From positions 1 to 33,565 of the forward strand of contig NZ_JACIEU010000038.1 of NCBI RefSeq assembly GCF_014197035.1: a stretch of DNA of 33,565 bases, written 5' to 3'. The notes below the pieces were generated by a model, which was not told where the DNA came from, ran no database searches, and saw only the letters and a program-made list of their open reading frames with translations. This DNA is from Sphingobium scionense (GTDB lineage: Bacteria; Pseudomonadota; Alphaproteobacteria; Sphingomonadales; Sphingomonadaceae). Position 1 is the first letter of the stretch. Each line of letters opens with the position of its first letter. This document shows positions 1-6,766 of the stretch, in pieces. A program made the translations under genes and the position numbers.

Positions 1-94
1 AGCGCTGCGCAAGCTTGAAATCTCCGCGCTGGCGCTGCCGCCCTGCGACGACACTGCGTTGAACCAAACAATACAGTTGTAGCACGGGGACCTA
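1..94 (+). mobile_element. Probable end of an insertion sequence at the window edge
   Basis: The strawberry-notch-like gene on the minus strand loses its family sequence abruptly at about position 93-95, right after residues FESAKQR; what follows toward position 1 is unrelated. On the plus strand an open frame runs from base 2 to a TAG at 80-82 and ends in residues ALNQTIQL, a layout that would fit the C-terminal end of a transposase stopping about 12 bases before an IS tip. I do not recognise the IS family and cannot see the other end, so neither the inverted repeat nor the target duplication can be checked. A misassembly or contig-end artefact is the main alternative. Confidence 0.4.
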
Positions 95-2441
95 ACCGCT
101 GTTTCGCGGATTCGAAGGCGCTCCGCGCGGCGGACTTCGCCTGGCTGTTCAGGTTGCTGCCGGCGGCACGCATGGCCGCGTCGAGATTGCTATGGATGAT
201 CTGAAACGCCCCGGCATAGGCGTCATAGATCGCGATCTGGGGCGCGGTCAGCGCGTGCTCGAGCATCTCATACTCGACGCCGTCGAAACTGAGCGACCGG
301 GCCGAGTAAAGACCAAGCGCCTTCAGGTCGCGGGCCAGCACTTCCATCGCCGCGACCCCGCCATTCTCGACCGCGCCGATGAACTCGCCGCGTGTCGAGA
401 ACGGGAAATCCTCGCCGCCCCACAGGCCCAGGCGCTGGGCATAGGCGAGATTCTGCACGGTCGTCGCGCCCGTCGCCGAGACATAGACGATGCGCGCGTC
501 CGGCAGCGCATGCTGGAGCCGGAGCCCAGCCCGGCCCTGCTGCGACGGCGCCTGGTCGCCGCGTTCGCTCTTGCCGCCGGCGGCATTGGCCATTGCGTGG
601 GATTCGTCAAACACGATTACGCCGTCGAAATCGGAGCCGAGCCAGTCGACGATCTGCTGGACACGGCTCGCCTTCTCAGCCCGTTCCTGCGAGCGCAGCG
701 TCGCATAGGTGACGAACAGAATGCCCTCATCGAGCGTGATCGGCGTGCCCTGTCGGTAGCGCGAGAACGGCGTCAACAGCAGGCGCTCCTGGCCGAGCGC
801 CTCCCAGTCGCGCATCGCGTCCTGGTGCAAAGTCTCCGACCGGCTGACCCAGACCGCGCGGCGACGCCCCTTCAGCCAGTTATCGAGGATGATGCCCGCG
901 ACCTGGCGGCCCTTGCCCGCGCCGGTGCCGTCGCCCAGCATCCAGCCCCGCCGGAAGCGGACGGCGGTCTCCACATCGTCCGGCGCCGCGGTGACGACGT
1001 CCCAGGTCTTGTCGACGGTCCACGCGCCCGCGAGATGCTCGCCATGCGCTTCGCCCGCGAGGATGATGGATTCGAGCTGGGCATCGGAAAGAACGCCGTC
1101 ACCGACCAGATGCGCCGGGAGCGAGGGCCGGTAGCTCGGAACCGGCGGCGGGACCGATGCCATCGACGCCGACTGGACCAGCGGGGTGGGATGCGGTTTG
1201 GCGCCGGGAATGCGGATCGACTGAAGCGCATAGGGCTCGTAGATCGCATCGGTCAGATTGCCATGATCCGGCACAGCTTCAACGCACGGCGTATAGGCCA
1301 GCTCGACGCCCTCGATCACAGGCGTCGGCGCGATAGGCCGGGCGGTTGCGGCGGGGCGTACCGGCCGAGCAGCCATCGCCTGCACGGCGAGCGGCGCGCT
1401 GGGCGGCGGCGTATCGGGCGCGGGCAAGCGCGGCGGGACCTGAGCCAGCACCCAGCCGAGCAGGGTCGCGGTATCGGGCGCAACGCCGGGAGCGGCAGGA
1501 AAGTGGCGCGGATCGTCGGCGGGTGTGCGGTCGATCACGGTCAGCCGCGTGTCGATCGTGGTGCCATGCTTGCGATAGACCTGCCCGTCGATCGCTGCGG
1601 AAAACAGGACGCGGCCGCGTTCCTGGAGCGCGACGAACGCATCGGTGAAGGCGGGATTGTCCGGCGCGCAGGAGGCGCCGGTGATGACGACGAGGCGGCC
1701 GTCGGGCTGCAAGCGCGCCAGCGCCGAGCCGATATGGCGCAGCGCCGCATCCTTCATGCGCGCCTCGACATGGGCGATCGCCGAGAAGGGCGGGTTCATC
1801 ACCACCACGTTGGGCACGGCAGCGGGATCGAGATAGTCGTGAACATGGGCGGCGTCGTGCGCGGTGACGCCGACCTGCGGGAATAGCAGATCGAGCAGCG
1901 CGGCGCGGGTTTCGGCCAGCTCGTTCAGCATCAGGCGCGCGCCTGCGATCTCCGCCTGGATCGCGAGCAGGCCGGTGCCCGCCGAGGGTTCGAGCATCCG
2001 CTCGCCGGGCTGGAAGCCAGCGGCGACGCCGGCGACATAGGCGAGGCCCGCGGGTGTCGAGAATTGCTGGAGCGCCTGGGAGGTTTCCGACCGGCGCGTA
2101 TGGGTGGGCATCAGCCCGACTATCTTCTCGATCGCCGCGAGCCGGGCTTGCGGATCGGCGTATTTGAGGAAGATCGTGTTTCCGTATTTCCGCAGGAACA
2201 GTATCTGCGCGGCCTCGCAGGCGTCATAGGCCGATTTCCAGTCCCACAGCCCTTCGGCGTCGGAGCCGCCAAACGCGGTTTCCATCGCGCCGCGTAGCGC
2301 CTGGGCGTCGACGGCGCGGCCTGCTTCGAGATGGGGCAGGATAAGCTGGGCGGCGGCCAGCAGCTTCTCGGCGGTGCCGGTGAAATGGCGGGCAGCGCCA
2401 AGCGGCACGGCAGCGAGCGCCGTGGAACGGTTCATGGTCAT
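1..2441 (-). CDS. Strawberry-notch-like methyltransferase/helicase, N-terminal part, interrupted
   Basis: The protein starts at 2441 (GGAG 11 nt upstream; a second ATG at 2435 is possible). Residues about 120-300 form a class I SAM-dependent methyltransferase domain with an EPSAGTGLLA glycine motif and an NPPF catalytic motif, typical of N6-adenine-type enzymes. It is followed by a proline-rich linker and a superfamily 2 helicase-like domain of the strawberry-notch family, with the Walker A variant GDGTGAGKGRQ and a DESH box. Such proteins are about 1400 residues long and are a hallmark of large alphaproteobacterial integrative elements and plasmids. Family-like sequence ends near position 95 at FESAKQR; the frame stays open to the window edge but encodes unrelated residues, so about 600 C-terminal residues including the second helicase lobe are cut off. 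The product is probably non-functional as a helicase. Its precise biological role is unknown; DNA modification or remodelling during transfer is an inference. Confidence 0.85.
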   Translation of the reverse strand, partial: MTMNRSTALAAVPLGAARHFTGTAEKLLAAAQLILPHLEAGRAVDAQALRGAMETAFGGSDAEGLWDWKSAYDACEAAQILFLRKYGNTIFLKYADPQARLAAIEKIVGLMPTHTRRSETSQALQQFSTPAGLAYVAGVAAGFQPGERMLEPSAGTGLLAIQAEIAGARLMLNELAETRAALLDLLFPQVGVTAHDAAHVHDYLDPAAVPNVVVMNPPFSAIAHVEARMKDAALRHIGSALARLQPDGRLVVITGASCAPDNPAFTDAFVALQERGRVLFSAAIDGQVYRKHGTTIDTRLTVIDRTPADDPRHFPAAPGVAPDTATLLGWVLAQVPPRLPAPDTPPPSAPLAVQAMAARPVRPAATARPIAPTPVIEGVELAYTPCVEAVPDHGNLTDAIYEPYALQSIRIPGAKPHPTPLVQSASMASVPPPVPSYRPSLPAHLVGDGVLSDAQLESIILAGEAHGEHLAGAWTVDKTWDVVTAAPDDVETAVRFRRGWMLGDGTGAGKGRQVAGIILDNWLKGRRRAVWVSRSETLHQDAMRDWEALGQERLLLTPFSRYRQGTPITLDEGILFVTYATLRSQERAEKASRVQQIVDWLGSDFDGVIVFDESHAMANAAGGKSERGDQAPSQQGRAGLRLQHALPDARIVYVSATGATTVQNLAYAQRLGLWGGEDFPFSTRGEFIGAVENGGVAAMEVLARDLKALGLYSARSLSFDGVEYEMLEHALTAPQIAIYDAYAGAFQIIHSNLDAAMRAAGSNLNSQAKSAARSAFESAKQRLGPRATTVLFGSTQCRRRAAAPARRFQACAA

Positions 2442-2542
2442 CGGGAATGCTCCGGGAGAGGTCGAGGGGCAGGAGCCGGCGGACCCTCTCTCTCAAACCC
2501 GCCAGGCTCACCCCGTCCCGGGCCTATCTCTTCCTCTCGCTC
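2442..2542 (-). promoter_or_regulatory. Structured leader of the strawberry-notch-like gene (shared motif, copy 1)
   Basis: Read on the minus strand the leader begins with GAGCGAGAGG (2533-2542), then has a stem formed by GAGCC-T-GGCGG pairing with CCGCC-GGCTC, closed by a loop containing GAGAGAGAGG. An outer GGGG/CCCC pair extends the stem. Downstream comes CCTCTCCCGGAG and the ATG. The loop hexamer GAGAGG is complementary to CCTCTC just before the GGAG, which could form a pseudoknot beside the ribosome binding site. Similar leaders occur at 4557-4650, 8918-9000 and 12084-12167. Confidence 0.65.
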
Positions 2543-2588
2543 GGCAATCACGATGGCACCCGCACCGACCGGTGTTCTGGATGCGGCG

Positions 2589-2640
2589 TTGCCGTTGTTG
2601 CCGTAAAACCTTATATGTGACCAACTACCTAGTCAGGAGC
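2589..2640 (+). promoter_or_regulatory. Candidate promoter and operator of the toxin-antitoxin operon
   Basis: TTGCCG at 2589-2594 and TATATG at 2612-2617 are spaced 17 bp apart and resemble a sigma70 promoter. An imperfect dyad, TGAC at 2618-2621 and GTCA further right, lies between the -10 and the AGGAG ribosome binding site at about 2635, where an autorepressing antitoxin would be expected to bind. These are matches by eye only. Confidence 0.35.
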
Positions 2641-2645
2641 GAGTC

Positions 2646-2888
2646 ATGGACGGTATCAACCTGGCGGACGCCAAAGCCCATTTGAGTGAACTGGTCGATC
2701 GCGCTGCTGCTGGCGACACGATCGATATCCTGCGCCGTGGGAAGCCTGTGGCCCGCCTTGAGGCCGCAAAACGGCCGCGCAAGGCGATCGATGCCGCACG
2801 GCTGCGCCGACTGACCGATTCCCTTCCGGCCCAAAGCGAAGGCGCGGACACGTTCACGCGCGCCATGCGCGATGGTGATCGCTACTGA
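2646..2888 (+). CDS. Type II antitoxin, Phd/YefM family
   Basis: This 80-residue protein begins MDGINLADAKAHLSELVDRA, the N-terminal DNA-binding fold of Phd/YefM antitoxins, in which the protein represses its own operon while its C-terminal tail wraps the toxin. The C-terminal half (KRPRKAID onward) is charged and probably disordered until bound. AGGAG precedes the ATG by 8 nt. The stop codon shares one base with the toxin start (TGATG), so the pair is translationally coupled. It is encoded opposite to the surrounding minus-strand genes, as expected of an inserted cargo module that helps stabilise the mobile element. Confidence 0.9.
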   Translation: MDGINLADAKAHLSELVDRAAAGDTIDILRRGKPVARLEAAKRPRKAIDAARLRRLTDSLPAQSEGADTFTRAMRDGDRY

Positions 2889-3310
2889 TGCTCTATCTCG
2901 ACACGTCTTTGCTGATCGCGGCTCTGACGAATGAGGACCGCACGGCGGAGATTCAGGAGTGGCTGGCGGGGCAAGACCCCGAGGAGCTGATCATCAGCGA
3001 CTGGGTCGTGACGGAGATGTCTTCGGCATTGTCGATCAAAGTTCGAACCGGCCAGCTCGATGCGTCCCAACGCGCCGAGGTGCTGAGCCAGTTCCATCGA
3101 CTTTGCAGCGAAAGCCTGACGATCATGCCGGTGGCTTCCGCCAATTTCCGTAACGCGGCGCTGTTCTCCGATCAGTTTTCGCTGAACCTGCGTGCCGGTG
3201 ATGCGCTGCACCTCGCAATTGCAGCGGAGCGAGGGGCAACGCTTTGCACTCTGGATCGCCGTTTGGCCGAAGGAGGAACGGCTCTCGGGACGGTAACGAG
3301 GCTTCTGTAG
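2888..3310 (+). CDS. vapC: Type II toxin VapC-like PIN-domain ribonuclease
   Basis: A 140-residue PIN-domain protein. The conserved acidic residues that bind Mg2+/Mn2+ in VapC nucleases are all visible: Asp5 (YLDTS), Glu43 (VTEMSSAL), Asp105 (AGDALHLA) and Asp123 (TLDRRL). PIN toxins cleave tRNA or rRNA and stop translation when the labile antitoxin is lost. The start codon overlaps the antitoxin stop. Length and motif spacing are normal, so the toxin looks intact. The RNA target cannot be read from the sequence. Confidence 0.92.
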   Translation: MLYLDTSLLIAALTNEDRTAEIQEWLAGQDPEELIISDWVVTEMSSALSIKVRTGQLDASQRAEVLSQFHRLCSESLTIMPVASANFRNAALFSDQFSLNLRAGDALHLAIAAERGATLCTLDRRLAEGGTALGTVTRLL

Positions 3311-3344
3311 GAACCGGGAGCAAGACCGACTCTGGGCGGCAGGC

Positions 3345-3377
3345 AAAAAAATGGGCGACTCCAAGACGGAGCCGCCC
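3345..3377 (-). terminator. Rho-independent terminator after the DUF7007 gene
   Basis: On the minus strand GGGCGGCTCC and GGAGTCGCCC form a ten-position stem with one mismatch (3353-3377), followed by ATTTTTTT (3345-3351). It lies 8 bp beyond the stop of the minus-strand gene ending at 3385. The toxin gene on the plus strand ends at 3310 and faces the poor side of the hairpin. Confidence 0.8.
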
Positions 3378-3384
3378 ACATCAA

Positions 3385-4041
3385 TCAGACTTCCAAGTGC
3401 CGAGCCTCGTCGATTATGAACCCGAAGCGCCCGGCGACATATTCGTCGGATGGAACTTGGAAGCGCCGTTCACGACCTTCATCCCGGCGCCCGCCGAGCC
3501 GGGCGATACAATCGGTGATGCCCGGATTATCTCTGGAACGGATCGCCGACACGACCACCCAATCGTGCCGGTGTTTCTCAGCAAAAAGCCGCCGATCATT
3601 CTCGACGGATTCACCGGGCGCCAGGAAACGGTCGTGGATCGTTTCCCAGCAATTTGGGTAATAGTCACGCAGGGTCTTCTCAGCGTGACGCCGTTCATAG
3701 GCCGTGAAGAGATCGGGGAAGCCCGTCGCGACCTTCGCCCATTCGGCATCTTCTTCATACCAGCCACCGGCAACCCTTATGGCTGCGGGCATCCTCGCGT
3801 TATGCGCGCGATCGAGCTTGAAGCCGCCATGGCTGGCGGTGGAATGGAAGACCACTCCATCGGCGTATATCTCGCTGGACTGGGATTGGCCCCAAGGCGT
3901 CGCGACCTTTCCGTTACCGCGTTTGCGATCAAGCCGCAGCAATTCCTCCCTGTGCTGGACCAGCTCAGCGATATGGTCGTGAAAGCCCAGCGCGTCGGCG
4001 GTGCGGCCATAGGTGGCCGGAACCGAAGGCGCCGGGCTCAT
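3385..4041 (-). CDS. DUF7007 domain-containing protein
   Basis: A 218-residue soluble protein with the features I associate with DUF7007: TPWGQSQSSEIYADGVVFHS, then GGFKLDRAHN, then GGWYEEDAEWAKVATGFP and FTAYERRHAEKTL. The last third (HDWVVVSAIRS ... RFQVPSDEYVAGRFGFIID) looks like a small beta-rich end domain. Function is unknown. The ATG at 4041 overlaps the upstream stop by four bases (ATGA), so it is translationally coupled to the 172-residue protein. Such genes recur beside strawberry-notch and ArdC genes in alphaproteobacterial integrative elements, which suggests a role in transfer or establishment; this is inference. A clear terminator follows. Confidence 0.75.
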   Translation of the reverse strand: MSPAPSVPATYGRTADALGFHDHIAELVQHREELLRLDRKRGNGKVATPWGQSQSSEIYADGVVFHSTASHGGFKLDRAHNARMPAAIRVAGGWYEEDAEWAKVATGFPDLFTAYERRHAEKTLRDYYPNCWETIHDRFLAPGESVENDRRLFAEKHRHDWVVVSAIRSRDNPGITDCIARLGGRRDEGRERRFQVPSDEYVAGRFGFIIDEARHLEV

Positions 4042-4556
4042 GCCGCCCTCCTGAGGGTCGAGATGACGGGTTCATCCTCGACAAGCTGAAGGACGAGATT
4101 GGAATAGCGGTTCCGGGACGCCCAGCTTTCGGCGTCCGCCATATTGGCGGCAAGATGCTTAAGCTCGTCCTTACCGTTCCAACGGGTGAGAACCCGCACC
4201 ACGCCCGGCTGCGGCAATTCGAGGACTTCGAAGCGAAGGTCCGTCGTGACCATATAGTGACGACGCGCGACAAGGACCGGCGTGATGCCGGACATGAAGG
4301 TGCCCTCGTGGAGCACGAAGCTTGCCGGGTAGGTTCTGCCGCCCATAGCCGCCGACGGCGATTTTTCCACGAGGCGGCCGGTGCTGTTGCGCGTCTGCCA
4401 GTCCCGTGACTTGCGCGTGTGCCGGGCCGGCGGCTGCGGCGCGCCATCGAAGTAGCGCAGGACGGCCCCGAGAGGCGCTGTGGCGTGAACCGCAGCGCCA
4501 TCGAGAATGATGGAGGTCGCGCCCGCAACAGGGGCGTCGCCAGTTCTTTCGGTCAT
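4038..4556 (-). CDS. Conserved mobile-element protein of unknown function, 172 aa
   Basis: I chose the ATG at 4556 because GGAG lies 8 nt upstream and because the region further upstream is a structured leader rather than protein. The protein has a segment TAPLGAVLRYFDGAPQPPARHTRK, a basic middle, and a mixed alpha/beta C-terminal half (RHYMVTTDLRFEVLELP, VRVLTRWNGKDELKHLA, WASRNRYSNLVLQLVEDE). No catalytic motif or membrane segment is visible. It resembles, by memory only, unnamed proteins found near DUF7007 genes. Its gene heads a two-gene unit with the DUF7007 gene through an ATGA overlap, and it is one of four genes here that carry the shared stem-loop leader. Confidence 0.7.
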   Translation of the reverse strand: MTERTGDAPVAGATSIILDGAAVHATAPLGAVLRYFDGAPQPPARHTRKSRDWQTRNSTGRLVEKSPSAAMGGRTYPASFVLHEGTFMSGITPVLVARRHYMVTTDLRFEVLELPQPGVVRVLTRWNGKDELKHLAANMADAESWASRNRYSNLVLQLVEDEPVISTLRRAA

Positions 4557-4650
4557 GTGAGGTCTCCGGGAGAGCAGCGAGGAAGCGAGCCGCCGACCGC
4601 TCTCTCTCAAGCCGGCCGGCTCACCCGCTTCCCCGTCACCCTCTCACTCT
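4557..4650 (-). promoter_or_regulatory. Structured leader of the 172-aa protein gene (shared motif, copy 2)
   Basis: On the minus strand: box GAGTGAGAGG near 4640-4649, then a stem GGAAGC/GCTTCC, GAGCC/GGCTC and GCCGGC/GTCGGC closed by the loop TTGAGAGAGAGCG, then GCTCTCCCGGAG and the start codon. The loop hexamer GAGAGC is complementary to GCTCTC just before the GGAG; in copy 1 the corresponding pair is GAGAGG with CCTCTC, a compensatory change. A further GC-rich hairpin lies upstream at about 4653-4684 (CTGCCGG and CCGGCGGCAG arms). Confidence 0.65.
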
Positions 4651-4688
4651 GGCTGCCGGCCCGGAGACGGGACCGGCGGCAGACCGAA

Positions 4689-4883
4689 TCACTCCCGCAG
4701 CGACCCCGCGGCTATGTCAGCCAGCCACTCCAGGGCTTCTTCCACGTCTGCGTCATGCTCTTCGACAAGACGCGCAAGCGCGACAGCGCCGATGCGACCC
4801 AATTGGCCGAGGCGCTGCAGGACGGTGAGCAACACGGGCGCAAGCGTCTCCGGACCGGCGGTTTCGATGTCGGAAATCTTCAT
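4689..4883 (-). CDS. Small acidic helical protein, 64 aa, unknown function
   Basis: MKISDIETAGPETLAPVLLT opens a short, all-helical, acidic protein with leucine/alanine-rich segments (LLTVLQRLGQLGRIGAVALARL) and an acidic C-terminal part (EEHDADVEEALEWL). GGAGA lies 8-9 nt before the ATG, and the gene is preceded by a terminator-like hairpin, as are its neighbours. I do not recognise a family. It is kept as a real gene because of its good ribosome binding site, codon use like its neighbours, and position in a same-strand array. Confidence 0.6.
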   Translation of the reverse strand: MKISDIETAGPETLAPVLLTVLQRLGQLGRIGAVALARLVEEHDADVEEALEWLADIAAGSLRE

Positions 4884-4904
4884 GGGTCAGTCTCCATTGT
4901 TTGG

Positions 4905-4935
4905 AAGGAAAAGACCCGAGCGCAGAGCGCCCGGG
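4905..4935 (-). terminator. Terminator-like hairpin between two accessory genes
   Basis: On the minus strand CCCGGGCGC and GCGCTCGGG form a nine-position stem with one mismatch and a 3-nt loop, followed by TCTTTTCC. It lies after the stop of the gene ending at 4973 and before the 64-residue gene. Confidence 0.6.
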
Positions 4936-4972
4936 CGTTGATCGCCGGCTGTAACCCGCCGGCCTGCGCCGT

Positions 4973-5728
4973 TCATCGGGCAGCGAGTTTGCGCTCGGCC
5001 GCGAGAGAAATCGCTCGCGTTGCGGCCTTGAAGGCGGCGTCACCTTCTTCATGGGAGAGGTCGCTGGCCGCCTTCACATCGAGGGATGCCTGACGGATAT
5101 CGGCGTTGCTCACATCGGCGATCTGGAGACCATCCAGCGCTTCCGTCTCGAAGACCACTTCCACGGTCGCGCGGACATGCTCCTCGCAGAGGCGGAGGAG
5201 GACATGCGAGCCGAGCCCCGGCTCAACGCCGAGCGGCCCATATTCGGCGATACCGAGCATTTCATCGAGCATCGACTCGGTCGTGCGTGCCATGATGTCG
5301 TCGGCTGTGATCAGCACGGCCATGCCGCCGAAACCGTCTGGCCGCATCTTCGTGCAGGTCCAGGCGGACATGGCGGAGACATAAGGAAGCGCGGGCGACC
5401 GCCGGACGATGCTCTGGAAAAACACCTCCCAGCCGGAAACCGACAAGTCCAGTTGAAGATAGGCGTCATCATCACCGAGTTCAGCGAGGCCCGCCCGGAC
5501 CGTGTCTGCCGCGGCGCTTTCAACATCGCCGGACAAGGCGAGCGCCGCGCGGACCTCATCGACGGGATAGGCCGGCATATCGTTGGCGCCCTGTTCGGCA
5601 TAGAAATAGAGGCCGTCGCCATCCGCATCGCTGCTGAAGATGCCGGAGAGGATCAATCGTTCGAGCGGCGTCATCGCGCTCAGCGGAATGGTGGGCTGAA
5701 CCACCGTGGAACAGAAATAATCAGCCAT
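4973..5728 (-). CDS. Acidic protein of unknown function, 251 aa
   Basis: The start at 5728 (MADYFCSTVVQPTIPL) is set by GGAGA 8-9 nt upstream; longer reading of the frame runs through an intergenic hairpin and into the next gene and is not credible. The protein is acidic (ADGDGLYFYAEQGANDMP, LAELGDDDAYLQLDLS) with a distinct C-terminal part (SNADIRQASLDVKAASDLS ... ERKLAAR) that looks helical. No enzyme motif, signal peptide or membrane segment is evident. It lies in the array of small accessory genes between the parB-like gene and the 172-residue gene and probably belongs to the same functional set. Confidence 0.65.
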   Translation of the reverse strand: MADYFCSTVVQPTIPLSAMTPLERLILSGIFSSDADGDGLYFYAEQGANDMPAYPVDEVRAALALSGDVESAAADTVRAGLAELGDDDAYLQLDLSVSGWEVFFQSIVRRSPALPYVSAMSAWTCTKMRPDGFGGMAVLITADDIMARTTESMLDEMLGIAEYGPLGVEPGLGSHVLLRLCEEHVRATVEVVFETEALDGLQIADVSNADIRQASLDVKAASDLSHEEGDAAFKAATRAISLAAERKLAAR

Positions 5729-5739
5729 ATCGGGTCTCC

Positions 5740-5771
5740 AAAAACGCGAAAGCCCGGCGCGCGGCCGGGCT
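5740..5771 (-). terminator. Terminator-like hairpin before the 251-aa gene
   Basis: Arms AGCCCGG (5765-5771 on the minus strand) and CCGGGCT (5751-5757) enclose a 7-nt loop, followed on the minus strand by TTCGCGTTTTTGGAGA, so the T-run leads directly into the ribosome binding site of the next gene. The same arms and layout recur at 6670-6695. Confidence 0.65.
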
Positions 5772-5796
5772 CTCGAGAAAGGTGATGGGGTACAGA

Positions 5797-6171
5797 TCAG
5801 GACGCTGGCGGGCTTTCGATCGCGAAAGGGTCCACCAGCTTGTGGATCGGCTGGGCGCGGCCCATCCACGGCTGCGGCCGGATGCAGCGCACCCAGTCCG
5901 CGAAGCTCGGAATGAAGCCGAGATCTTCGAGGACATGTTGTTCGCCGATCAAGCGGACGGGAACGACCCGCCCGCATGAGACGGTGATGGTCGCGCCGTA
6001 AAAGCGTTCGAGCATGAATATGCCCTCGGCATGATGGCGCAGCGCGCGATGGCGGAAATCGGCGGTGATCGCCTTGGACTCGTCGAACCACTGATGCAGC
6101 GGCAGATAATCCTCGGCCGAGCCGCCCCATTTCCGCACGGACGAGAGCGCGTGATGATAGCAATGGCCCAT
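5797..6171 (-). CDS. DUF6915 family protein, 124 aa
   Basis: MGHCYHHALSSVRKWGG starts a protein with the DUF6915 pattern: histidine-rich N terminus, HQWFDESKAITADFRHRALRHHAEGIF, then VPVRLIGEQHVLEDLGFIP and IRPQPWMGR. The conserved histidines suggest metal binding, but no catalytic function is established. I chose the ATG at 6171 because GGGAGG lies about 5-10 nt before it; 6174 is equally in frame. The ribosome binding site overlaps the stop of the upstream DUF6878 gene, so the two are coupled. Confidence 0.75.
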   Translation of the reverse strand: MGHCYHHALSSVRKWGGSAEDYLPLHQWFDESKAITADFRHRALRHHAEGIFMLERFYGATITVSCGRVVPVRLIGEQHVLEDLGFIPSFADWVRCIRPQPWMGRAQPIHKLVDPFAIESPPAS

Positions 6172-6181
6172 CATCGCCTCC

Positions 6182-6652
6182 CTATAGTTCGTGATAATGG
6201 TTTTCGGATCGTTCGATCCGATAGTTGAAGTCGAAGACGATGGTCCCGGCGGCCACGTCGAAGGTGAACTCACCATAACCGCCTTCATTATTCTCCCAGC
6301 CACCGTGCTTGCTTTCGAGGAGGTCGTAACACATCGCCTCGATCGCTTCCGGGAGCGGGACCGTTACATGCCGGACCTCCTCGTCGTGAAATTCACAGCG
6401 GGCGATCTCGACAGATGTATCGGGCAGGTCGGCGCTGCTTTCACCGGAACGCGCGTCAATCTCTTCGATCTGACCGCTGTCGCCACCGCCATCGAACCGC
6501 ACGGTGACAAGGGTGATGCCAGCTCGTGCCAGTACAGACAGGACAGCAGCCTTATTGACGGGAAAAATCTCGCTCGCTCGTTTATCGAATTCCGCCTGGC
6601 GGGCGAGGAAGGCGGTCATGTCGAAGGCGGGAACAAAAGGTGGATTGGTCAT
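6182..6652 (-). CDS. DUF6878 family protein, 156 aa
   Basis: The start at 6652 (MTNPPFVPAFDMTAFLARQA) has GGAGA 8-9 nt upstream. Features of DUF6878 are visible: an N-terminal helix with FPVNKAAVLSVLARAGI, then TLVTVRFDGGGDSGQIEEI, and near the end HGGWENNEGGYGEFTFDVA and DFNYRIERSENHYHEL. The conserved D-G-x-GDSGQ and WENN-GGYGEF segments look like a metal-binding or catalytic site, but the function is unknown. It is coupled to the DUF6915 gene downstream and separated from the parB-like gene by two tandem terminator-like hairpins. Confidence 0.78.
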   Translation of the reverse strand: MTNPPFVPAFDMTAFLARQAEFDKRASEIFPVNKAAVLSVLARAGITLVTVRFDGGGDSGQIEEIDARSGESSADLPDTSVEIARCEFHDEEVRHVTVPLPEAIEAMCYDLLESKHGGWENNEGGYGEFTFDVAAGTIVFDFNYRIERSENHYHEL

Positions 6653-6669
6653 CGTCGATCTCCGAAAAT

Positions 6670-6695
6670 GAAAAAGCCCGGCGCGTGGCCGGGCT
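6670..6695 (-). terminator. Terminator-like hairpin before the DUF6878 gene
   Basis: AGCCCGG and CCGGGCT arms (6675-6695) with a 7-nt loop are followed on the minus strand by TTTTTCATTTTCGGAGA. The sequence is nearly the same as the hairpin at 5740-5771, with the T-run again abutting the ribosome binding site of the next gene. Confidence 0.7.
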
Positions 6696-6714
6696 GAGAA
6701 TGGGGTTGAGGTGA

Positions 6715-6758
6715 AAAAGGCGATGCGGGACGAGGCAGCGACTGCCGACCCGTCCCGC
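6715..6758 (-). terminator. Terminator after the parB-like gene
   Basis: GCGGGACG pairs with CGTCCCGC and an inner GGCAG pairs with CTGCC (6724-6758); on the minus strand the stem is followed by ATCGCCTTTTTC. It lies directly after the parB-like stop codon at 6767. Confidence 0.8.
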
Positions 6759-6766
6759 ACCTGCAT

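Noticed and set aside
192..1886. A 564-residue plus-strand reading frame
   Set aside because: It lies antisense to the strawberry-notch-like gene, whose NPPF and GDGTGAGKGRQ motifs prove the minus strand; the plus-strand product is Arg/Gly-rich without any family feature.
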